Below are positions 7,816 through 15,203 of a DNA stretch of 33,897 nucleotides, piece after piece (positions within the stretch are counted from its first letter, which is position 1; each line of letters begins with the position of its first letter). The stretch lies in contig JANQKS010000127.1 of the NCBI GenBank assembly GCA_028281005.1, positions 1 to 33,897 on the forward strand, in the 5' to 3' direction. The stretch comes from Pseudomonadales bacterium (GTDB lineage: Bacteria > Pseudomonadota > Gammaproteobacteria > Pseudomonadales > Azotimanducaceae). Below the pieces are notes generated by a model, which was given only the letters and a program-made list of their open reading frames with translations, was not told the DNA's origin and did not search any database. The position numbers and the translations under genes are program-made.

Positions 7816-7959
7816 CTAACCGCCGAAAAACGCCGGTAACCACGTTGTGTTGCTTAACACGGAGTAGTGAACAAGCAGCGAAATGATCGCTACCGAGCCA
7901 AGAAAAAGCGGCAAGCCGACGGTGGGTTTAACCACGCACCAGATTCTACCTTGATTCAT
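7816..7959 (-). CDS. pucA: LH2 antenna alpha subunit
   Basis: A 47-residue single-helix polypeptide that aligns without gaps to the LH2 alpha subunit of Rhodopseudomonas/Rhodoblastus acidophila as I remember it. It begins MNQGRIW, keeps Pro12, Gly21-Ser22, the bacteriochlorophyll ligand His31 (LLVHYSVL) and Trp40. Positions 44 and 45, Tyr-Trp in B800-850 complexes, are Phe-Phe here, and the tail is about six residues shorter. The MNQG-type N-terminus is the one in which modified Met1 ligates the B800 pigment. GGAGG precedes the ATG at close range. It follows pucB by 12 bases and precedes the hairpin. Confidence 0.96.
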   Translation of the reverse strand: MNQGRIWCVVKPTVGLPLFLGSVAIISLLVHYSVLSNTTWLPAFFGG

Positions 7960-7971
7960 TGTAACTCCTCC

Positions 7972-8133
7972 TTAACCCAGCCAAGGGCTTAACGTATAAG
8001 CCAACAAGTGCGCGATCAACGCGATCACGAAGAACACACGCGAGCCATCAATCACATGCTTATGCAGTTCTTCTGACTCTTTAATAGTAAGACCCGTGGG
8101 CCATACACGATCTGGATCATCCAAATCAGACAT
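7972..8133 (-). CDS. pucB: LH2 antenna beta subunit
   Basis: A 53-residue antenna polypeptide with the hallmark [16 protein letters not shown] segment, the central bacteriochlorophyll ligand in LIAHLLAY (His42) and the C-terminal SPWLG. The conserved upstream His (His24) and Arg32 of the DGSR turn are present as in LH2 beta chains. It forms the outer ring partner of PucA in the inner membrane. AAGGAG lies about nine bases before the ATG. It is the first gene of the minus-strand puc operon, with a leader of about 100 bases. No reaction-centre (puf) genes are adjacent, which supports a peripheral antenna over LH1. Confidence 0.96.
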   Translation of the reverse strand: MSDLDDPDRVWPTGLTIKESEELHKHVIDGSRVFFVIALIAHLLAYTLSPWLG

Positions 8134-8243
8134 CAATTATCTCCTTAGGTGGGCATTCCACACACCACAAAAAGCAAGACCACGGCCTAAGAACGAACAG
8201 CACCGATGCAGCAAAACTCGGTAGGTCCCTGACCCCTCACTTG

Positions 8244-8271
8244 ATCATACCCATCCAACAAGGTCTGTCAA
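8244..8271 (-). promoter_or_regulatory. puc operon sigma-70 promoter
   Basis: On the minus strand a perfect TTGACA (8271-8266) is followed after 16 bases by TATGAT (8249-8244), one mismatch from consensus. Transcription would start near 8237, giving a leader of about 104 bases to the pucB start. The strength of the match fits a gene that must be expressed very highly once derepressed. The -35 box is the same sequence as one half of a repressor-type palindrome. Confidence 0.75.
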
Positions 8272-8309
8272 TCGCTCTTTACATGAATGTGTGTAAATCT
8301 AGTGTGACA
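8266..8309. promoter_or_regulatory. Two PpsR/CrtJ-type operators (TGT-N12-ACA)
   Basis: Two 18-bp sites fit the TGT-N12-ACA rule exactly: 8266-8283 and 8292-8309, with centres 26 bp apart. The first covers the -35 box of the puc promoter; the second lies just upstream. PpsR/CrtJ is the redox- and light-responsive repressor of photosynthesis genes in purple bacteria and binds pairs of such palindromes cooperatively. The sites are seen in the sequence; the regulator's identity is inference, as no ppsR gene is in this window. Confidence 0.75.
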
Positions 8310-8355
8310 GCACCAAACCCGAGCATCTTCAGTGAAACTTTTTTGGGTGGCAAAA

Positions 8356-8381
8356 AAAACGCCGGGCTAAGCCGGCGTTTT
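8356..8381 (-). terminator. Rho-independent terminator of the 8400-9140 gene
   Basis: A 10-bp stem, AAAACGCCGG (8356-8365) with CCGGCGTTTT (8372-8381), has a six-base loop and, on the minus strand, runs into eight T residues. It ends transcription about 20 bases after the hypothetical gene's stop and insulates it from the puc promoter. The A run on the other side could let it work in both directions. Confidence 0.88.
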
Positions 8382-8399
8382 CACATTGAAGGAAGTGCC

Positions 8400-9140
8400 T
8401 TAAATCAGCGACGGTAGCCCTAACATGCGCGACAACGGTGCGGGGTTGTCGATCAGCGTTGGCGCCATAAAGAAGCGTTTGTCTTTGTCGAGCAACAAAC
8501 TAAAACCCATACTTTTTACCCAAGGTTTTTCTTCCGTCAGGGTTTTCATGCCGACCATGGAGGACAACGGCGCGGGATTGTTACGGCTCACACCGTCTCC
8601 GAACAGCGCAAAACCAGGTTTAGTCAATTGCGGTATCGTGGAGAACATCAGTCCGCGAAGCAGAATGGGTTCCGGGCGGCGCTTGGTGCGTACCGGCAGC
8701 ATAAAAGCTGAAGATATAGGTGCCGCGGGATCCCACATGTGTGCGCGGTCGCGGTCCACTTCCAACTGAACCTTCACCGGATCTTGCTGATCCAGAATGG
8801 TTTCAATCATGCGGCTCGTGCCAAAACGCGCCTGCACTGCAACAATCGAATTGCCTGCCATCGCGGCATCCATGTACTTCGCTGCCGCTTCGTCTTTCAT
8901 ATTTCGCAGATAAAACCCGGTACGGAGCGCATCACGCCTGGAATTGGCGCTTTCACCAGAAGCCTGGCCAGCTTCCATGCCGCCCGGCTCGCCCATGCCT
9001 GCGGAAGGCTGCGCGGCGGACCCGGAGTCGTCGGGAATGAAAAGACTCACGGTGGATTCCGGGACTCCTTCAGCGATCAGATCTTGCACGGCGCTTTGTG
9101 CCTGCTGTGGGGTTGCGTAAGCTCGGGCTATGGGAAACAT
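8400..9140 (-). CDS. Unknown protein with repeated NPAPLS motif
   Basis: I do not recognise this 246-residue protein. The N-terminus (FPIARAYATPQQAQSAVQDL, then PESTVSLF) resembles the short alpha/beta repeat of YflT/general-stress-protein-17M-like domains. A Gly/Ser-rich linker (about 40-70) and a second alpha/beta segment follow. The C-terminus carries two copies of NPAPLSxMxGxxxL, at about residues 198-211 and 232-245, with hydrophobic spacers and PEPILLRGLMF before them. No signal peptide or clear membrane helix is seen. It has its own terminator and an AGGAG site inside decamer repeats. It is transcribed toward the puc operon, but no functional link is shown. Confidence 0.8.
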   Translation of the reverse strand: MFPIARAYATPQQAQSAVQDLIAEGVPESTVSLFIPDDSGSAAQPSAGMGEPGGMEAGQASGESANSRRDALRTGFYLRNMKDEAAAKYMDAAMAGNSIVAVQARFGTSRMIETILDQQDPVKVQLEVDRDRAHMWDPAAPISSAFMLPVRTKRRPEPILLRGLMFSTIPQLTKPGFALFGDGVSRNNPAPLSSMVGMKTLTEEKPWVKSMGFSLLLDKDKRFFMAPTLIDNPAPLSRMLGLPSLI

Positions 9141-9146
9141 ATGGCA

Positions 9147-9176
9147 GCTCCTGGTTGTTCCTGGTTGCTCCTGGCT
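9147..9176 (-). repeat. Three tandem decamers carrying Shine-Dalgarno-like cores
   Basis: Three imperfect copies of a 10-bp unit (plus strand GCTCCTGGTT, GTTCCTGGTT, GCTCCTGGCT) lie just upstream of the 9140 start. On the transcribed minus strand each unit contains AGGAG or AGGAA; the nearest AGGAG is seven bases from the ATG. The number of ribosome-site-like copies could change by slippage. Confidence 0.7.
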
Positions 9177-9378
9177 ACTCTTGAACTGAGAAAAACTCAG
9201 AGCAACCCTTAAGGAGTGACGAAAGTCGTTGCGGCGACATCTCCTACACCGAACTGTTAGAGCATCTCACTTGTCGGACGCACTGTCTAGCCCAACAACA
9301 CGCCGACGCACATAAGCCACCTCTACCACCCCGGATATCCGCTTGCACCACTTGGTGCGGGAGGCAATAGTAGGCACC

Positions 9379-10641
9379 ATGAAACGCCAGCATCGTCGCC
9401 TCCACCAACAACCAGGGTTGCTGCTGACACTTTTCGGCCGTTTGGTGAGCAGTGTTCTGCTGCTTCTGAGTGCCGGTTGCGGACAAGCAAGTGACGTCGG
9501 CAATACCATTTCAGAGCGCGGTTATGACGTACACTTCAGCGCAGCATTCGAAGCAGCAGGCCAGGCGCAAATCCAGATCGAGATTCAGCAAGCAAATGCT
9601 GAGCTTCGGCAGTTGGACTTTAATGCGCCTCGAGCGCGTTACCGCCTATTGTCCGACGACGGCAGCGCCGAACAATCTGACAAACGTATTGTGTGGCAAG
9701 TGCCGGCATCCGGCGGCGCTCTTAGCATAGAAGTACATATCAACCAGCAGCGGGGTGAGGCATACGACGCACTGCAATCTCCAACCTGGGTCATCATGCG
9801 GTTGGGAGATTTGTTTCCTCGCGCTCGCGCCCGCACTCTAAAGGGTGCTGTGAGCCGCTCAACCTTTTCCTTACGCGGCTCCGGCCAGGGGCTTGAAGAC
9901 TGGTCCTTCGAAACACCTTACGGCAATGTTGACGACCACCCAACCACGATCCCAATTCGCCGCGGTTTTAATCACCCTACCGGCTGGATGATCGGTGGTG
10001 ATCTCGGCACCCGACGCACCATCATCGGTGATCACAGAATCACCATCAGCGCACCTAAGGGCAGCGGTTTCCGGCGCATGGATGTCTTGAGTTTTCTACG
10101 CTGGAGCTGGCCCCACGTGACACGCATCTACCCAGACTTGCCGCCACGTATACTGATCGTCGGTGCGCCCAGCCCCATGTGGCGGGGTGCTCTATCCGCC
10201 CCGGGTTCGGTGTTTTTGCATACCGAGCGGCCTTTGATCAGCGAAAACGGCACATCAAGCTTGCTGCATGAACTCGGCCACGTGGCTGGTTTAAGTTCCG
10301 CAGACGACGGCGACGACTGGATCGTGGAAGGGTTGGCGGAGTTTTACAGCGTGGAAATCTTGCGGCGCAGCGGCGCAGTATCCGAGCGCCGGGCACAGCG
10401 CACCTTGCAGACTTTGTCTGCCTGGGCGGAACGAGACGGCGGCAAACTTTCCGACCCGAGCAAAGGCGCGGACACCGCGGCGGCGGTCACCTACTTCAAG
10501 CAGCTCCAAGACCAGCTATCCGCCAGCAGTCTAGATGCTGTGTTGAGCCAGTTGCTAAAACAACCTTCGATTAATCGCGAAGCACTCGATGCGGCCGTGC
10601 AACACGTTGCAACCCCATCCCCAGGAAATCCAGATGATTAG
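9379..10641 (+). CDS. Exported gluzincin-like (M1/M61-type) metallopeptidase, probable lipoprotein
   Basis: A 420-residue protein with an N-terminal hydrophobic segment ending LLLSAGC, a fair lipobox, so it is probably a membrane-anchored periplasmic protein. After an all-beta N-terminal half, a zinc site HELGH (297-301) is followed by IVEGLAEFYS, where Glu317 is the likely third ligand; this order is that of M1/M61 gluzincins, though the spacing (15 residues) is shorter than the 18 typical of M1. Substrates are unknown. ATG 9379 is preferred over 9343 because it starts a normal basic signal region (MKRQHRR). The last eight bases overlap the PBP7-type gene, implying one operon. Confidence 0.75.
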   Translation: MKRQHRRLHQQPGLLLTLFGRLVSSVLLLLSAGCGQASDVGNTISERGYDVHFSAAFEAAGQAQIQIEIQQANAELRQLDFNAPRARYRLLSDDGSAEQSDKRIVWQVPASGGALSIEVHINQQRGEAYDALQSPTWVIMRLGDLFPRARARTLKGAVSRSTFSLRGSGQGLEDWSFETPYGNVDDHPTTIPIRRGFNHPTGWMIGGDLGTRRTIIGDHRITISAPKGSGFRRMDVLSFLRWSWPHVTRIYPDLPPRILIVGAPSPMWRGALSAPGSVFLHTERPLISENGTSSLLHELGHVAGLSSADDGDDWIVEGLAEFYSVEILRRSGAVSERRAQRTLQTLSAWAERDGGKLSDPSKGADTAAAVTYFKQLQDQLSASSLDAVLSQLLKQPSINREALDAAVQHVATPSPGNPDD

Positions 10642-11533
10642 ACTCCCTAAACTACCGTGCTTGATGCTCCTGCTGGGTGCTAGTCTAAGTGCCCTGCCAA
10701 GCCCCACTTTAGGTAAAGACCTAGCATTGGCGTCGGTCAGCGCGGTGGCGGTGGATGTGGCGGATAGCGAAGTGTTGATCGAACAGAACGCCGAAGTGGT
10801 GTTGCCGATTGCCTCTATTACCAAAGTGATGACCGCACTAGTCGTGTTGGAATCCGGCGCCGACCTGGACGCTTGGCTCACCATCCAAGACTGGGACCAA
10901 AAAACCGCAAAAAACGCCTATTCCCGCATACGACTTGATTCGAGCGCGCGCCGTCGAGATCTACTGCGCATTGCGCTCATGTCCTCGGAGAATCGCGCCG
11001 CTTACAACCTGGCGCGACATCATCCAGGCGGCTTCGATGCCTTTGTCGCGGACATGAACGCCAAGGCGCGCAGCCTGCAGATGCACAACACGCACTTTGC
11101 GGACCCAACCGGTTTAGCCGTCACCAACACATCATCTGCCGCCGACCTCGCTCGCCTGGTCGTGGCCGCTTATCAAAACCAGCAGCTCAGAGAATACTCC
11201 ACAACAAGGCAGTTCACGCTCAACTTCAAGAAGCCGCGCTACCGGCTAGGGTACGGCAACACCAACCCACTCACCGGCAGCCAACGCTGGGACGTGAGCC
11301 TCACCAAAACCGGCTATCTCACCGAAGCCGGACGTTGCCTGGTGATGGTGAGTGAAATGGCCGGCCGCGAGGTGGGTGTAATTTTGCTGAACTCGCTCGG
11401 CACACGCTCGCCCCTCGGTGACGCCGGTCGCATCCGCCGGTATTTAGAAAGTGGTGCACATAGTAACGTCGCTCAGGCGGCTCTAGATCACCGCACACGT
11501 GTTATACAGACCCTCGGCTTAGGTTCCGATTAG
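10634..11533 (+). CDS. pbpG: D-alanyl-D-alanine endopeptidase, PBP7 type (peptidase S11)
   Basis: A 299-residue S11 penicillin-binding protein. A signal peptide of about 27 residues precedes the SxxK box SITK (61-64, nucleophile Ser61, base Lys64), an SEN box in MSSENRAAYNLARH (about 117) and the KTG box in SLTKTGYLTEAGRC (about 223). PBP7 cleaves D-Ala-meso-DAP cross-links in periplasmic peptidoglycan. The SITKVMTALVVLES and ENRAA stretches are typical of this class. ATG 10634 follows AGGAAAT at close range and overlaps the upstream peptidase gene, so both probably act at the cell envelope. Confidence 0.92.
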   Translation: MIRLPKLPCLMLLLGASLSALPSPTLGKDLALASVSAVAVDVADSEVLIEQNAEVVLPIASITKVMTALVVLESGADLDAWLTIQDWDQKTAKNAYSRIRLDSSARRRDLLRIALMSSENRAAYNLARHHPGGFDAFVADMNAKARSLQMHNTHFADPTGLAVTNTSSAADLARLVVAAYQNQQLREYSTTRQFTLNFKKPRYRLGYGNTNPLTGSQRWDVSLTKTGYLTEAGRCLVMVSEMAGREVGVILLNSLGTRSPLGDAGRIRRYLESGAHSNVAQAALDHRTRVIQTLGLGSD

Positions 11534-11574
11534 CTTGTAGCTGTAGCACCCGGCGACAGGTAAGCCGTTAAGAC

Positions 11575-12819
11575 TCACCCCGAACCGCCGGCCAGCTCAT
11601 CAACCACCTCCAACAAGGCCTGATTGATGGCCACGGTCCGTTCGAGATCTACCGCCTGGGGCCAACGGTCTTGGGGATGATGAAACAATCTGTTGTCACC
11701 CAACAAAGACACAAACTGCCCGCCACCGTCGTAGATATTGCGCGCCTCACCATAGGGACGCTCCTCCACCGGGGTCACGATAAACTCACTAATTCCCCTC
11801 GCCCGCAACGACGCAAGGCCGCGTTGCAGTAGCGCTGGCGATGAGGCTTGAAAGCGCAGATTACTGCCTTGGGCGGCAAAATTAGCCCCCAAATGTACCC
11901 AAGCGTGAGCCTGTTCCACTAACTCCGGATAGGCTTCAAGGTAATGGTCCAAACCAACGTGTCCCAGCTCGTGACCGGTGTTCGCGGTAAATATCACCGT
12001 TCGATCTGGCCGGTTGGCGGTAAAATGCCGGGCACACTCCAACCACACCGTAATGCCACCACCGCGCTCCGAGGTGCACGTCCACCAGGCGCTACGCGGC
12101 GTCATGATCACCAACGGCGCGAGGTTCGGATCAGAGCCGGGTATGGTGACCTGTACATTGCCTGCCTGGGTCTGTTCCGTGGTCACGTGTGTCACAAAAC
12201 GTACTGGGTCCGACGCGCGGCGCGCATCTTCCAGCCAAGACCCGTGTTCGGTCGCCACCTGCAGCACGGGCGGACCGTAAGGGGCGGCATAGTCGTCTGC
12301 ATTCAGCAGCGCCAGCCCGGGCCGAACCAGATCCCCGGCGGCCACCGCCACAATAGCGCTATGCGCACTCTCGCGGCGCGCTTTGAGCAGATCTTGGGTG
12401 CGTGGATGCCACGGCCCTGGTCCAAACGGGGTAAGACCAATACCGGTGCTTTGCCCGAGTGGCGCAAGCACCTCTTGGATACCCTCCGCATCCGTGAAGC
12501 CACCGTCGAACAGAGGCACGCCGTCGGCACGCTTGTCACGCCAGGCCACATAACAGTCATGCAGCACTTTGCGTTGAAAAGCAAACCACTCTATTTCCGC
12601 GGGTAAACCTAACTGGGACAGTTCCCGCTGCAGCCATTGGGCGGTCAGCGCATCTCCTTCGGTGCCGGTGCGGTGATCGAGGATGGCATCCCAATTCTGT
12701 ATGTCTTGGGCAATTCTTTTGCGCATGGCGTCCAACTCCTGCGTACCCTGTGCATAAACCGCCCGCGCAAGGATCGGCAGCCACGGTAACGTTTGTAGCA
12801 AAGCCCGGCGATTTGGCAT
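11575..12819 (-). CDS. M28-like zinc peptidase homologue with altered metal site
   Basis: A 414-residue protein with a signal-like N-terminus (MPNRRALLQTLPWLPILARAVYAQ), an insertion resembling a PA domain (about 110-220), and an M28-like fold in the second half. The family's first ligands (a His-x-Asp motif, then Asp) are not found: MTPRSAWWTC and SERGGGI stand in their place. The EE motif is replaced by TGHELGHVG, and the final His is kept in FHHPQDRWP. It may bind metal differently or be non-catalytic. An in-frame ATG at 12864 would put 15 unlikely residues before the signal peptide. It converges on pbpG. Confidence 0.7.
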   Translation of the reverse strand: MPNRRALLQTLPWLPILARAVYAQGTQELDAMRKRIAQDIQNWDAILDHRTGTEGDALTAQWLQRELSQLGLPAEIEWFAFQRKVLHDCYVAWRDKRADGVPLFDGGFTDAEGIQEVLAPLGQSTGIGLTPFGPGPWHPRTQDLLKARRESAHSAIVAVAAGDLVRPGLALLNADDYAAPYGPPVLQVATEHGSWLEDARRASDPVRFVTHVTTEQTQAGNVQVTIPGSDPNLAPLVIMTPRSAWWTCTSERGGGITVWLECARHFTANRPDRTVIFTANTGHELGHVGLDHYLEAYPELVEQAHAWVHLGANFAAQGSNLRFQASSPALLQRGLASLRARGISEFIVTPVEERPYGEARNIYDGGGQFVSLLGDNRLFHHPQDRWPQAVDLERTVAINQALLEVVDELAGGSG

Positions 12820-12987
12820 GGCGTTAGGCTCAAATTTGTGACACTCAAAAGCTACCACAGCCACACAGGTAATGGCGAAACCGGCGCCTATTACGCCACA
12901 GGTAATTGAGGCTTCGAACGCTGGGCCTTAAGTTCACGATCATTCGTTTCATATCAACTCTGCCCACCACCCACAAGAGAGAATCTC

Positions 12988-13623
12988 ATGCAGCTCATCA
13001 GCGGAATCGTCAGCAACAACGCAGCCAAAGTTCGAATGGTGTTGGCAGAAAAAGGCATTCCTTACGAGACCATCGAAGTACCTTGGACGAAGGCCAACGC
13101 TTGGGAACCAAAACCACAAATTCTGCTGGAGCATAATCCACGCGCTGAAGTACCGGTGTTACTGGACGGCGACCTCACCCTGTGGGACTCAACCGTCATC
13201 AACGAATACTTGGAAGATAAGTACCCGACCCCCGCGTTGCTGCCCACAGACCCCGAACAACGGGCGCTGGCCCGGTTGTGGGAAGACGAAGGGGATCACC
13301 TGCAAACGCAAATTGTTGTTTTGATTCAAGATGTCTTTCTCGCCACACCGGGAACGGCGCTGTCAGATCGCGGCCAGCTGGCGCAACAGGCACTACAGGA
13401 CTTTGTGGAGCGACTCGGTGAACAGTTGCAAGATAAGGACTACATCTGCAATGAGTTTTCTTTGGCGGATATCTCCGTATTCATGACCATCGCCTTTGCA
13501 CAAACTCTCGGTGTTGCGGTGACCCATACCGGGGTAACAGCTTGGTTTGAGCGCATGCTGGCAAGATCCGCCATTGGCCAAGAGTTCCAGGCAATCATGG
13601 CCGGCGTGGCCGCACTGAATTAG
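12988..13623 (+). CDS. Glutathione S-transferase family protein
   Basis: A 211-residue two-domain protein. The N-terminal thioredoxin-like domain (1-80) has ISGIVSNNAAKVRMVLAEKG and NPRAEVPVLLDGDLTLWDSTVINEYLE, with the cis-Pro after EV and the D-S pair that binds the glutathione gamma-glutamyl group. The all-helical C-terminal domain has the capping-box-like segment FSLADISVFM. The active residue in the SNNAAK region appears to be Ser. It conjugates or reduces with glutathione; the substrate is unknown. AGAGAG precedes the ATG. It stands just upstream of the tetR operon. Confidence 0.9.
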   Translation: MQLISGIVSNNAAKVRMVLAEKGIPYETIEVPWTKANAWEPKPQILLEHNPRAEVPVLLDGDLTLWDSTVINEYLEDKYPTPALLPTDPEQRALARLWEDEGDHLQTQIVVLIQDVFLATPGTALSDRGQLAQQALQDFVERLGEQLQDKDYICNEFSLADISVFMTIAFAQTLGVAVTHTGVTAWFERMLARSAIGQEFQAIMAGVAALN

Positions 13624-13654
13624 ACCCATTCGCAGCCAACCCATGAGCGCATTT

Positions 13655-13686
13655 GACATATTTGTCAAACGTGATACAAATATGTC
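13655..13686. promoter_or_regulatory. Perfect operator in front of tetR
   Basis: GACATATTTGT (13655-13665) and ACAAATATGTC (13676-13686) form a perfect 11-bp inverted repeat with a 10-bp spacer, ending two bases before the tetR start codon. TTGACA at 13653-13658 could be a -35 box with a weak TACAAA -10 at 13675-13680, so a bound repressor would cover the promoter. This is the classic place and shape for TetR-family autorepression. Confidence 0.78.
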
Positions 13687-13688
13687 TC

Positions 13689-14261
13689 ATGAAAACCAAT
13701 GCCAAACTCGTAGAATCCACCGCCGACGCCATCGTCGAGGCGGGCTTCAGCGTTCTCAGCCGCAACCCAGGCGCAAACATTGCGGAGATTGCCAGCGCTG
13801 CTCAGGTCACACGAGCGACCCTGCACCGCTATTTCCCATCGCGCGCGGTTCTCGTCGCGGAGCTGGCCAAGCGCGCGCTGGCAGAAATGGATGCCGCGGT
13901 GACGTCGGCTTGCCACGAGTCCGCCAGCGCTGGTGACGTCCTGCGCGACAGCTTTACCGCACTCATTCCACTCGGCGACCGGCATGGTTTTCTCGCCCAT
14001 GAACATTTACAGCTGGACGACGCTATAGAAGCAGAGTTTTTGCAGTTACAAGCAACAACCGCGCAATGGATAGACGCAGCGAAGCTCGAAGGGGTGTTTG
14101 ATCAACACATACCCACCGAATGGATCAATCGTACCTACGACTACCTTCTCTACGCCGCATGGGACAGCGTTCGCCGCCAGGAAACCACGCCTAAGCAGGC
14201 GGCTAAGCTCGCTTGGCGCACACTGACAACCGGCCTGGGAGAAGCGCATGAGCAGCATTGA
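13689..14261 (+). CDS. TetR family transcriptional regulator
   Basis: A 190-residue repressor with the N-terminal helix-turn-helix of the family (about 8-55): a first helix, then IAEIASAAQVTRATLHRYFP and the usual SRAVLVAELAKRAL continuation. The C-terminal domain (about 75-185) is all helical and presumably binds a ligand. The start at 13689 is chosen because it leaves the 32-bp operator outside the gene; the upstream in-frame ATG at 13653 would place the operator in the coding region. No ribosome site is visible, so a leaderless message is possible. It overlaps the fatty acid hydroxylase gene by 14 bases and probably controls that operon. Confidence 0.9.
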   Translation: MKTNAKLVESTADAIVEAGFSVLSRNPGANIAEIASAAQVTRATLHRYFPSRAVLVAELAKRALAEMDAAVTSACHESASAGDVLRDSFTALIPLGDRHGFLAHEHLQLDDAIEAEFLQLQATTAQWIDAAKLEGVFDQHIPTEWINRTYDYLLYAAWDSVRRQETTPKQAAKLAWRTLTTGLGEAHEQH

Positions 14262-15144
14262 CCTGGCCGCGCTCGGCGCGGCGGTGGATGAGATCTCCTA
14301 CCTGGTCGCCGGAGTCGTACTGGTGTACGAACTCATCATCGGCGTCACCAAAAAACGACTCAAGCTCCGTTCGTTTCAGGACATGTTTGCGAGCTTATCG
14401 ACCATAGTGCCGTATCTGCTGGTAGAGGTGTTTGTCCTCGCCTTGGTGTATGTGAGCTATGCCTACGTCAGCGAGACTTATGTGAGTTGGGGTGTATCGG
14501 TCAACGCTTGGACCATTTTCGCCGCACTGCTCGCATGCGACTTCGTTTACTACTGGGAGCACCGGTTGGCGCACGAGGTGCGTTTACTGTGGACACAACA
14601 TGCGGTCCATCACTCCTCGCGCTTCATGAATATTCCCGTGGCGTTTCGCTTTGGCCCTTTTGAGGGCGCTATCTCAGGCATTATCCATCTACCGCTGGTA
14701 TTAATCGGGTTACCTCCCGAGTTGGTGTTCTTTGGGATATTGACCGTGCTTGCCTACCAGGGATGGCTGCACACCGAGAGCATTGGCCGTTTGGGCTGGC
14801 TCGAAAACTGGCTGAACACACCCTCAAATCATCGGGTTCACCACGGCTGCGATGAAAAATACCTGGATAAAAACTACGGTGGCATTCTGATCATTTGGGA
14901 CCGCTTGTTCGGCACCTACCAGGCCGAGGAGGAGCACCCTAGATTTGGGCTCAAACGTGACTTTGACAGCGTTAATCCACTGCGAGTTTGGATATCCGAA
15001 TGGCCCGGCCTGTTCCGTGATCTGCGCGCTTCAACTACTTTCAGGCAAGCCTTTATGGTCCTTTTTGCCCATCCCCAGTGGGTTGAAAAGCTAGCGAGCC
15101 CTAACCAAGGAAGATCTTTCGTATCATCTCGCCCACCGGGTTAA
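14248..15144 (+). CDS. Sterol desaturase/fatty acid hydroxylase superfamily membrane protein
   Basis: A 298-residue integral membrane di-iron oxygenase. The histidine boxes are complete: HRLAH (105-109), HAVHH (118-122) and HRVHH (195-199), with the spacing of this superfamily. About four membrane helices come before and between the boxes. The enzyme should hydroxylate or desaturate a lipid-like substrate at the membrane surface using O2. It overlaps tetR by 14 bases and is followed by a UbiA-type prenyltransferase and an FAD oxidoreductase, suggesting one lipid- or terpenoid-modifying pathway. The product cannot be told from the sequence. Confidence 0.9.
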   Translation: MSSIDLAALGAAVDEISYLVAGVVLVYELIIGVTKKRLKLRSFQDMFASLSTIVPYLLVEVFVLALVYVSYAYVSETYVSWGVSVNAWTIFAALLACDFVYYWEHRLAHEVRLLWTQHAVHHSSRFMNIPVAFRFGPFEGAISGIIHLPLVLIGLPPELVFFGILTVLAYQGWLHTESIGRLGWLENWLNTPSNHRVHHGCDEKYLDKNYGGILIIWDRLFGTYQAEEEHPRFGLKRDFDSVNPLRVWISEWPGLFRDLRASTTFRQAFMVLFAHPQWVEKLASPNQGRSFVSSRPPG

Positions 15145-15203
15145 CAGGGTGAAGGCCATCATGGCCAACAACGGGGCCAGAATATTTTGTGTGCAGCGCA
15201 GTT

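Noticed and set aside
7816-8133. LH1 (pufBA) in place of LH2 genes
   Set aside because: No pufLM follows, pucC lies downstream, and the alpha chain aligns gaplessly to LH2 alpha with the MNQG N-terminus.
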